64,000 bases of DNA, taken from positions 34,251,608-34,315,607 of the forward strand of contig OX246739.1 in NCBI GenBank assembly GCA_945910005.1. The letters are read 5' to 3'. The position numbers and the translations under genes were made by a program. Below, in pieces: positions 22,741-34,100 of this stretch (position 1 is its first letter; each line of letters starts with the position of its first letter). The notes under the pieces were generated by a model. The model was not told the origin of the DNA, did not search any database, and saw nothing but the letters and a program-made list of their open reading frames with translations. The stretch comes from Isoperla grammatica. Its lineage: Eukaryota > Arthropoda > Insecta > Plecoptera > Perlodidae.

Positions 22741-23767
22741 CCCTTGTAGCAGGCGGTGAGACAGTGCCACCACGAGTCTTCAACAATAGCTGCCAGTAAT
22801 TTTCGCAAATGACAGAATCGTTTGTGTTTAAAATGTCATCCTTCCTAGAGATTCAAAAATATAAGAATATATTTTTTATGAGTACAGCAACTGGACCTTA
22901 ATTACAATTTCTATCTTGTGAGCGGGTAAGTGTGATTTTGAACTCTTGTGACAATGTTTTTGAATAATTACACCAACGATAGACCCAAATTATTCCAATT
23001 TTTTCTTTGGATATCACACGAGGTTGTTGACCTTTTTGGGGACGCGACATTTGGGATTGTGACGTTTACCAATCGCCAACGTAATTTTAGTATGATTTTT
23101 AGGTTGTTATCCTCGTATATTTTAATCTTCTAATGTGCAGCGCACATCTCTGCTAGAAGTAAGCTAGAAAAGTGATTTCTAACACATTTCTCTATATCAA
23201 ATACTTTTCAGCATATGTACGAAAAAAAAACGTCAAAAACAAAGCTGATTAGTCATTACTTGTTTATAATTATTGTAGGACAACGTGAAATACACTAGTC
23301 CCTACGTAACTTGTCGCATATCTACCTTATGGCAGCACTGGACCGCACTGAGTGCGCCTTTTACAATTAAAACAACAATGCACAACAATATAGGCCTAAT
23401 AGACGAACCAGTGCGCACTGAGTGCATTGTAATAGTCCAAGAGTCCTGCCCGCTGTGTTATAATATTCCAGGTAGGCCTATCTAACCCAAGGTTGAAAAT
23501 TATCTCTAATGCACTTGTTGCAAGTAGATAGCAGGCCAATAGGAACGTAAGCATGTACAGTTACGGCCTATTCCAACATATTTTAGAATGTTTTTGAACA
23601 AAATATCTGCCAAAACAAAGTGATGGTCGACTACTTAATTACCCCATTAAGTTCGCCATGATTGAAGACCATCATGAAGAACCGTTGGCATTGTGATACT
23701 TTCATAAGAATCCGTACATCGTTTAACACTGTTTCCAACAACCAGCCTGATACACGGAGAAGCGTAG
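22741..23767. other. noncoding stretch with a partial dispersed repeat
   Basis: No gene recognised. About 23448-23530 (CCCGCTGTGTTATAATATTC, CAGGTAGGCCTATCTAACC, AAGGTTGAAAATTAT) resembles the internal part of the dispersed element at 29547-29812. CAGTGCGCACTGAGTGCATTG near 23409 partly repeats GACCGCACTGAGTGCGCC near 23341. Confidence 0.4.
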
Positions 23768-24897
23768 GCCTACAGGATAGGCCTAATTATGCGTTGCAGT
23801 CGGGGAGTGGGGGGCAGTCATGCCGCGACTAAAGGGCCATGACTGCGAGCTACAGGATAATGTTGTGTTGCAGTCGGGGGGTGAGCCCGCGCAGTCACGC
23901 CGCGACTCAAGGGCCACGACTGCGAGCTACAGGATAATGTTGTGTTGCAGTCGGGGGCTGGGCCCGTGCAGTCATGCCGCGACTCAAGGGCCACGACTGC
24001 GAGCTACAGGATAATGTTGTGTTGCAGTCGGGGGCTGGGCCCGTGCAGTCATGCCGCGACTCAAGGGCCACGACTGCGAGCTACAGGATAATGTTGTGTT
24101 GCAGTCGGGGGGTGGGCCCGTGCAGTCATGCCGCGACTCAAGGGCCACGACTGCGAGCTACCGGATAATGTTGTGTTGCAGTCGGGGGGTGGGCCCGCGC
24201 AGGCACGCCGCGACTCAAGGGCCACGACTGCGAGCTACAAGATAATGTTGTGTTGCAGTCGGGGGGTGGGCCCGCGCAGTCATGCCGCGACTCAAGGGCC
24301 ACAACTGCGAGCTACAAGATAATGTTGTGTTGCAGTCGAGGGGTGGGCCCGCGCAGTCATGCCGCGACTCAAGGGCCACGACTGCGAGCTACAAGATAAT
24401 GTTGTGTTGCAGTCGGGGGGTGGGCCCGCGCAGGCACGCCGCGACTCAAGGGCCACAACTGCGAGCTACAAGATAATGTTGTGTTGCAGTCGGGGGGTGG
24501 GCCCACGCAGTCATGCCGCGACTCAAGGGCCACGACTGCGAGCTACAAGATAATGTTGTGTTGCAGTCGGGGGGTGGGCCCGCGCAGGCACGCCGCGACT
24601 CAAGGGCCACAACTGCGAGCTACAAGATAATGTTGTGTTGCAGTCGGGGGGTGGGCCCACGCAGTCACGCCGCGACTCAAGGGCCACGACTGCCAGCTAC
24701 AGGATATTGTTGTGTTGCAGTCGGTGGGTGGGCCCGCGCAGTCATGCCGCGACTCAAGGGCCACGACTGCGAGCTACAGGATAATGTTGTGTTGCAGTCG
24801 GGGGGTGAGCCCGCGCAGTCATGCCGCGACTCAAGGGCCACGACTGCGAGCTACAGGATAATGTTGTGTTGCAGTCGAGGGGTGGGCCCGCGCAGTC
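23768..24897 (+). repeat. 77-bp minisatellite made from the first codons of the HCN-like gene
   Basis: Fifteen units at an exact 77-base step (23820 to 24898, counting the genuine exon). Each carries ATGCCGCGACTCAAGGGCCA or the same with ACG, then CGACTGCGAGCTACAGGA. This is the start codon and first 13 codons of the channel gene. A noncoding part follows (TAATGTTGTGTTGCAGTC and a GGGGGGTGGGCCC block). The last unit does not switch to the noncoding part but continues into the real exon (GACGAGAGCAATG). Ten of the 15 units, including the genuine one, keep ATG. Confidence 0.9.
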
Positions 24898-25133
24898 ATG
24901 CCGCGACTCAAGGGCCACGACTGCGAGCTACAGGACGAGAGCAATGTCAACCTGGGGTTGAACGTTAAGGCTTGGGAAAGAATCAAAGCCAGAGCTTTCA
25001 AGCTGATCCTCGTGTCTGGGTCGAATCCGCGGAGCAAAGCTTACCTTCGAAGTTCGGCGGCGGTAAACTTTGAAAAGAAGCGTCAAACGTTGTCGCAGCA
25101 TTGGTACATTATTCACCCTTTTAGTGATCTTAG
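24898..25133 (+). CDS. HCN-like channel exon 1, N-terminal domain
   Basis: Starts at the last ATG of the 77-bp array. Encodes MPRLKGHDCELQD, a linker, GSNPRSKAYLRSSAAVNFEK and QHWYIIHPFSDL, the conserved pre-S1 region. Donor TTAG|GTGAGT, phase 2. A coding start from an acceptor (CTACAG|GAC at 24934) is an alternative, since that too is in frame. I prefer the ATG. Confidence 0.8.
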
Positions 25134-28100
25134 GTGAGTAGCCCACACTCACAGTACCGTAGGTAATTCATTCGCCAATTGAATAGGAGAATTTCTCAGG
25201 CTTTGTCGGTTTTTATATTATTGTGTAGATATAAAATTATACATGAACATATTACAACAATAGGCTATTTGAAACGTGTAAGTTTGAACTATGAAATGAA
25301 AAAATATATTTCAATAATGCTTCACTAAATCGAAAAAATAAGAACCGAGCCCAATTTGGGTTCGTAAGAGCTAGGCTAAATACTATGTGAAAAATGTTTG
25401 TAACATTTCAAGTAGGCCTATACGCTTCCTAGCGGGAAAACTTGTCCCTAAAGCCAAGGAGTACTGAGTGCGGATTGGATGGCATTGCACAATTGTTTGT
25501 AAACAAAGTCACCACAAGTACTCTATGTAGCCGCCATGTTAGACCGTGACGTCATGATCATTCGTCTTGAGACAGCGAATAGCCTATTAATAACATTACA
25601 AGTTCTTTTTTAGACAGCTAGTATTCAGTTCTTTCGAAATTGAATTGAGCTCGTTTTCACTTTTTCAATTTGGTGAAACGTTACTAAGAGATGAATAAAT
25701 AACGAACATTTCGCGTTGTATTAATATGTTGGCGGTTGAGACTCGTGTTGGGTCTCAGGACGGGCTGGGAGTTGTTCATGTGTATCGTGCTCTTCGCCTC
25801 GCTGATCGTCATGCCCTACTCGGTGGCCTTCGTACAAGTGGTGACCGCCTACATGGGCCATGAACAGCACGACTGGAACTGGATGGGGGTTCTCCTTTTC
25901 ATCGACCTGCTTTGCCTCACCGACGTCGCCATGAATTTCGTCACCGGCTTCCACAAACACGCGACCAAGGAGATCGTGTTGGACCCTTGGCGCATATCTA
26001 GGTGAGTCTCATACGTGAGGGAAGCTCCTTGTGATAGACCCTTGCCGACGTCGCCATGAACTTCGTCACCGGCTTCCACAGACAAGCGACCAAGGAGATC
26101 GTGTTGGACCCTTGGCGCATATCTAGGTGAGTGTCATACGTGAGGGAAGCTCTAATTGTGATAGACCCTTGCCGACGTCGCCATGAACTTCGTCACCGGC
26201 TTCCACAGACAAGCGACCAAGGAGATTGTGTTGGACCCTTGGCGCATATCTAGGTGAGTGTCATACGTGAGGGAAGCTCCTTGTGATAGACCCTTGCCGA
26301 CGTCGCCATGAACTTCATCACCGGCTTCCACAAACACGCGACCAAGGAGATCGTGTTGGACCCTTGGCGCATATCTAGGTGAGTCTCATACGTGAGGGAA
26401 GCCCCTTGTGATAGACCCTTGCCGACGTCGCCATGAACTTCGTCACCGGCTTCCACAGACAAGCGACCAAGGAGATCGTGTTGGACCCTTGGCGCATATC
26501 TAGGTGAGTGTCATACGTGAGGGAAGCTCCTTGTGATAGACCCTTGCCGACGTCGCCATGAACTTCGTCACCGGCTTCCACAAACACGCGACCAAGGAGA
26601 TCGTGTTGGACCCTTGGCGCATATCTAGGTGAGTGTCATACGTGAGGGAAGCTCCTTGTGATAGACCCTTGCCGACGTCGCCATGAACTTCGTCACCGGC
26701 TTCCACAAACACGCGACCAAGGAGATTGTGCTGGACCCTTGGCGCATATCTAGGTGAGTGTCATACGTGAGGGAAGCTCCTTGTGATAGACCCTTGCCGA
26801 CGTCGCCATGAACTTCGTCACCGGCTTCCACAAACACGCGACCAAGGAGATCGTGTTGGACCCTTGGCGCATATCTAGGTGAGTGTCATACGTGAGGGAA
26901 GCTCCTTGTGATAGACCCTTGCCGACGTCGCCATGAACTTCGTCACCGGCTTCCACAAACACGCGACCAAGGAGATTGTGCTGGACCCTTGGCGCATATC
27001 TAGGTGAGTGTCATACGTGAGGGAAGCTCCTGTGATAGACCCTTGGCGCATATCTAGGTGAGTGTCATACGTGAGGGAAGCTCCTTGTGTTAGACCCTTG
27101 CCGACGTCGCCATGAACTTCGTCACCGGCTTCCACAAACACGTGACCAAGGAGATTGTGCTGGACCCTTGGCGCATATCTAGGTGAGTGTCATACGTGAG
27201 GGAAGCTCCTTGTGTTAGACCCTTGCCGACGTCGCCATGAACTTCGTCACCGGCTTCCACAGACAAGCGACCAAGGAGATTGTGTTGGACCCTTGGCGCA
27301 TATCTAGGTGAGTCTCATACGTGAGGGAAGCTCCTTGTGATAGACCCTTGCCGACGTCGCCATGAACTTCGTCACCGGCTTCCACAAACACGCGACCAAG
27401 GAGATCGTGTTGGACCCTTGGCGCATATCTAGGTGAGTGTCATACGTGAGGGAAGCTCCTTGTGATAGACCCTTGCCGACGTCGCCATGAACTTCGTCAC
27501 CGGCTTCCACAGACACGCGACCAAGGAGATCGTGTTGGACCCTTGGCGCATATCTAGGTGAGTGTCATACGTGAGGGAAGCTCCTTGTGATAGACCCTTG
27601 CCGACGTCGCCATGAACTTCGTCACCGGCTTCCACAGACACGCGACCAAGGAGATCGTGTTGGACCCTTGGCGCATATCTAGGTGAGTGTCATACGTGAG
27701 GGAAGCTCCTTGTGATAGACCCTTGCCGACGTCGCCATGAACTTCGTCACCGGCTTCCACAGACAAGCGACCAAGGAGATTGTGTTGGACCCTTGGCGCA
27801 TATCTAGGTGAGTCTCATACGTGAGGGAAGCTCCTTGTGATAGACCCTTGCCGACGTCGCCATGAACTTCGTCACCGGCTTCCACAGACACGCGACCAAG
27901 GAGATCGTGTTGGACCCTTGGCGCATATCTAGGTGAGTGTCATACGTGAGGGAAGCTCCCTGTGATAGATCCTTGCCGACGTCGCCATGAACTTCATCAC
28001 CGGCTTCCACAGACACGCGACCAAGGAGATCGTGTTGGACCCTTGGCGCATATCTAGTCGAGTCTCATCAGTTTGCCGTAAGGATGCTACTTGATGTATT

Positions 28101-31100
28101 CTCGAATTCACATTTTCCGCATGCGCCCAGGTATTGGGCTCGATTTAAGCATCTCTACCGTCGGACAGCGGCTGATTGGATAATAGGGAGGGTAACAAAC
28201 CGACGAGAACGAATGTGAACAGGGGTAAAATATCACAGGTGATTATAACTAATTATATTCGAGTTTGCGAGCCGTCTTAACCCCCCACCCCCCCCCCGCC
28301 TTCCCGCCCGTGGTGCGAAAGATCTGAAAGGGGTTTTGGGTACTAAAACCCAATATTGTTTATACCATGTAAGCCTATAATAAGAAAAGAATATATCAAT
28401 TACAATTACTACAATTTTTTAATTTTTTTAAATCTCTTATGCCGGCCAAGTATTATATCGAGTATTTCGCTTTTCAGCCAATTAATACATAATAAATAAT
28501 TAAAAACTAATTACTTGTTAGTAGGCTCACAATCCATATTTACAAGCAGTCTTTGTACGTACTAAAATATCACTTTCAAACCTTCCGCACTGAGAAGGGG
28601 TGGGGGTGTCTATTAGTTGGTCCATGCACTATATATATTATGTGAATTTGCTGTATTACCTATATTGTATATATACCTGTAAAATAAATCTAATTAAATA
28701 TAGCACAATAATGCAACACAATGGACTGTTAATTCGGTTTTTAAGTCACCCTTTTCACGTCCATTCAGGTCGGTAATTACCCTCCCTCCCGTCCGCCCGC
28801 CCGGTGGAGGGGAGGGGAGGGGAGGGGAGGGGAGGGGACAACCCCCGACTGTGACAACCCTTGTTTCCAGGGCCTACCTCCGTGGCTACTTCTTCATCGA
28901 CCTCCTGTCCTCCCTACCCATCGACATCATCGTGATCGCGTGCATACCGCAAGACTCTCAGCCGACCGGTGAGAACTTCATCCTGATCACGGCCATTTCT
29001 TCGTTCTCGCTCATCAAGGTGTTTCGTACCAAGACCTTTTTGATATACCTGTACCAAGTCTGTGAGGTACGTAGGCCTACTAGTCTCGACGAAAATATAG
29101 TCTTATACCGAACTAAGGGCCGGTCTTACAATCTATTAATAAGAAAGGTATTTGTAGCAATTGAGCTATTTGGAGGATTTCAAGGGTTTTGATTGGTGGT
29201 TAGCATGGAGAAAACAAGCTATAGGGCACTAGCAACACCGAAAGACAACAATGGAACAAATGAATTGAACTGATGGACAAACCATCAGCTGTCAAAATAA
29301 TAAAATTGCAACCATAGAAAAAAAAAACAAGTGTAGCAATAGTAACTGCTCGCCATTTAAGTGAAAGTTTTGTATGTGTATTTGTTTGTTTTTGTTTTGT
29401 TTTCCAAAATCAGACGAAATTATTTTTTGACAGCTTGTTGTTTGTCCATCGATTCAATTCATTTGTTTCATTAATGTCTTTTGGTGTTGCTAGTGCCCTA
29501 TTCGACGAATAAGTAGTTATTGGGACATTGTAAGACTGGACCTAAGGTAGGCTACTTAATTTTCTACAGCTCCCTTCATACACGCTGTTTCAACGGAAAT
29601 CAACAGATTACTGGTGTTATAATTCACACATTCGTAAAGAAAGTCTGACAATGCAGAAACCACATTAGTCACGCCCGCTGTGTTAGGAATTTCCAGGTAA
29701 TCAACCAAAGGTTGTAAATTATTCGTTATTGATCTGTTTCGAGTAAATGGTAGGAACTAGAGAAGTAAATAATTTATAATTTGGTACTATTGGACTTGAG
29801 TATTTCGCAAGCATGTATACCATGCGCAAGCACCGGTGCACGTACAGCCTTTCTCTAACGTTCGGCAGGAGTTTGGTTGGTGGTCAGCGGCATCGGACAT
29901 GCTCGGTACTCTCCGTGTTTCAGATGTTGGACATCCGTCCCATGACTTACCGCATCATCCGTCTGGCGTTGATCGCCGTCATCTTCATCCACTGGGCCGC
30001 CTGTATGCACTTCTACATAGCGGTCGTCTGGAACCAGAATATACTCGGCGCGCCCGCCATGGCGGACTCGTGGATCATGCGCAACGACCTGTTGCTCGAC
30101 ACCAACTGGAACAAGTATCGGTTCTCGGCGTTCCGCGCGGTCAACAACATCCTGGGTACGGGATACGGAGACGAGGCGCCCTCCAGGACCGAGGACATGC
30201 TGGTGAGCATGATCACGATGGTGTGCGGGGCGATCTACAACGCGTACCTCTTCGGTAAGCATGAAGTGTGGGGATGAATGGATGGATGTATCCTACATTA
30301 AAGAAGCCAATCATGGGTGTTATCACGCCTCCGAGACGAAGTACCAGGAGGTCATGACTTGAACGAGTGTGCTCGGTTGGTAGTGGTGATCTTGCACATA
30401 ATGTCTTCGCTCAACGCCTCCGAGACGAAGTATCAGGAGATCATGACTTGAACGAGTGTGTTTTGTTGGCAGTGGTGATCCTGCACATCATGTCTTCGCT
30501 CAACGCCTCCGAGACGAAGTATCAGGAGATCATGACTTGAACGAGTGTGTTTTGTTGGTAGTTGTGATCCTGCACATCATGTCTTCGCTCAACGTCTCCG
30601 AGTTGAAGTATCAGGAGATCATGACTTGAACGGGTGTGTTTTGTTGGCAGTGGAGATCCTGCACATAATGTCTTCGCTCAACGCCTCCGAGACGAAATAT
30701 CAGGAGATCATGACTTGAACAGGTGTGTTTTGTTGGCAGTGGTGATCCTGCACATCATGTCTTCGCTCAACGCCTCCGAGACGAAGTATCAGGAGATCAT
30801 GACTTGAACGAGTGTGTTTTGTTGGCAGTGGTGATCCTGCACATCATGTCTTCGCTCAACGCCTCCGAGACGAAGTATCAGGAGATCATGACTTGAACGA
30901 GTGTGTTTTGTTGGTAGTTGTGATCCTGCACATCATGTCTTCGCTCAACGTCTCCGAGTTGAAGTATCAGGAGATCATGACTTGAACGGGTGTGTTTTGT
31001 TGGCAGTGGTGATCCTGCACATAATGTCTTCGCTCAACGCCTCCGAGACGAAATATCAGGAGATCATGACTTGAACAGGTGTGTTTTGTTGGCAGTGGTG

Positions 31101-34100
31101 ATCCTGCACATCATGTCTTCGCTCAACGCCTCCGAGACGAAGTATCAGGAGATCATTACTTGAACGAGTGTGCTCGGTTGGTAGGGGTGATCTTGCACAT
31201 AATGTCTTCGCTCAACGCCTCCGAGACGAAGTATCAGGAGATTATGGCTTGAACGAGTATGTTTTGTTGGTAGTGGTGATCCTGCACATCATGTCTTCGC
31301 TCAACGCCTTTGAGACGAAGTATCAGGAGATCATGACTTGAACGAGTGTGTTTTGTTGGTAGTTGTGATCCTGCACATCATATCTTCGCTCAACGTCTCC
31401 GAGACGAAGTATCAGGAGATCATGACTTGAACAGGTGTGTTTTGTTGGCAGTGGGGATCCTGCACATAATGTCTTCGCTCAACGCCTCCGAGACGAAGTA
31501 TCAGGAGATCATGACTTGAACGAGTGTGTTTTGTTGGTAGTTGTGATCCTCCACATCATGTCTTCGCTCAACGTCTCCGAGACGAAGTATCAGGAGATCA
31601 TGACTTGAACGGGTGTGTTTTGTTGGCAGTGGTGATCCTGCACATAATGTCTTCGCTCAACGCCACCGAGACGAAATATCAGGAGATCATGACTTAAACG
31701 GGTGTGTTTTGTTGGCAGTGGTGATCCTGCACATCATGTCTTCGCTCAACGCCTCTGAGACGAAGTATCAGGAGATCATGAACCAGCTGCAGGAGTACAT
31801 GCGGCACAAACAACTCCCCATGAACATTCAACGCCGCCTACTCGCCTACTACGAGTACAGATTCCAAAAGAGTTACTTCCGGGAGGGTTCCATCTTGTCC
31901 ACACTATCAGGTAAACCATCTTTTATATTCTCAATGTCAGGTGAACCACCTCAGCCATGGTACACGTGGTTCACACTTCAACCATAAAAAACGTGGGCAG
32001 GTGTACACGTGTCGGGGGAATTCCCTTTAAATAGCACCAACTCAACTCAACTATTGTGCACGTGGTAATGTTTTTCCATTGGGATCGCAGTTGTCCTAAA
32101 GCTGCGTTGCCAAGGTAAATACTGCAGGGTTGGTGTGTGGCGAGGAGTATCTAAACGTCACCAGTGTTCACCTCACGTCGTTGTCCACGCCTCCTCGAGG
32201 GTTGGAGTGCCCGAGAACAGGAGCGGCGAAGCCCGAGTCCCCACTCGGATGGCGCCCATTATTGAGGTGCATCCGGTATAAACCTTCACCATGTACTCAC
32301 TACTCAGGGCGCTACCGCCAGCGACGAGTCCCTTCTGCCCCTAAGAGACTAAGCCAAATTATGAAGAACAATCGAATAGCCTGGGCTTCCCCCTTCCCCT
32401 TAATACTTGTGTTTGCTCGACCTCTCTAAGGCCCTCTTATCAGCACGGGTGGCGATCGAGTCACTGCCGAGCCCATCTAAACGGTCAGTCCTTGCCAGGT
32501 GCGTCCATTCCCCACGTGCTTTACTCCGAGGGCTGTGTTGTTAACGTGGCGTGGAGGTACCCCCCCAGCCCCCCCCCCACCCCTAATACGTCCGGGATAT
32601 GGTGGCGTCAACAGACAGGCAGCTTGAGAACGGAGACAGCCCAGTACACCCAGAGTACACTTTATAGCAGGCTAAACAACTCAACTGAATAGTACACATT
32701 GGCTTCCATCTTAGAACGATACCCCACAACATCTCATCATCAGCTGGAACCAACGAAGACCACGACTCGGTCGCATTGGAAACAAGCTAACAAATTGTTA
32801 GGGCTCCTAAGCAACCTCCTTGTCTGCGCCATTGATGATTGAATAATAAAGCAACAATGAACAATTGAAAACAAAACTCCTCCTCAGAATAGTTTATTTT
32901 CTTGCCACCAGAATGCATCTAGTCTATTTTGAGTGGCCATATGGTCAAGAAGACAATCTTTGATATAAGGGGAGTTTTGAACGAGTAGAATTTGTGAATT
33001 ATTTATTCATATCTAAAACACAATATAACTCTACCTATATTTAAGTATAACAACTGTAGAGTAGCACGATTCGCGAACGAGCTTTAGTTTTTTTCTCATC
33101 CGTGAAGTTTTGTTTCTTATGTCGGGTTCACATAAAGTTGTATGGTTTAGTCGTGGCGGTGATGGTCCCAAGAAAGATAAAAATTGTTCACGTTTCTTAG
33201 GACTAAACCTTACGACGAGCCAATCAGATATCTGTAGAACCTTCGTTCACATTATATCAAAGACCAAAGAGCGTAAACGCGAAAATGTCGCATCTTTAAG
33301 CGAAGTTCTTTGGTAGATCTTACGTGACTACTAGACCAAAAACCTTAAACCATACGACTAAACCTTGCGACTTTGAATGAACCGGGAATTACGGACCTCA
33401 CGACGTCAACGTGGTCACGCCCACTCTCCGTCGTCCGGACGTGCCCAATGAATGAAGTCCTGCTGAATGTCTTTTCAGAGCTGCTCCGCCAGGAGATCAG
33501 CATGCATTGCTGTCGCCGTCTGGTGGAAAACGTTGCAATCTTCAACAACTTGCCGAAACCAATCATTGCCGCCATTGTGGCCTGCCTCCAATCGGAAATC
33601 TTCCTGACAAATGATATCATCTTGAAAGCCAGCACGCAGGGGGACTGCATGTACTTCTTGGCATCGGGCACGGTAGCCATTCTCACACCCACCGGCAAAG
33701 AGGTCTGCACTCACTCATTTGCACAGTGGTTATACTTGAATCTAATGGTAGTAGATATTATGCCCGGTTCATACAAAGTCGTAAGGTTTAGTCGTGGTCG
33801 TACGGTTTTCGGTCTGGTCGTAAGATTTACAAAAGAACTTCGCGCACAGATATATGCGATATTTTTCGTTCGCGCTCTTTGGCATTTGGCAACGAAGGTC
33901 GTCCAGTTCACCGAAACTCCACTAGGAGGATTGACAGGACCTTGTTCAATATTTGCTATCTATAGTGTATTGCAATGAATCTGTGGTCCTAGGATCCCGC
34001 CCACCTTCCCCTACCCCACTCCATACCTCGAATCGCAGGTCGAGCCAGCCGCGAGGGGTACCCATCTCGAGTCGGCGATTCGAGGTATGGAGTGAGGTAG

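Larger units (their letters stand above)
29067..29923 (+). other. HCN-like intron 3, filled with MITEs
   Basis: GT-AG intron of 857 bases. About 690 of these are three elements: 29118-29542, the element nested in it at 29223-29499, and 29547-29812. Confidence 0.8.

Noticed and set aside
23820..24968. Repeated 64-codon + strand frames starting MPRLKGHDCELQD
   Set aside because: They are decoy copies of the channel start. Only the last, at 24898, continues into conserved channel sequence.
25849..28111. Series of about 70-codon minus-strand frames at 125-base steps
   Set aside because: They are antisense shadows of the repeated exon 2 edge and have no independent coding signal.
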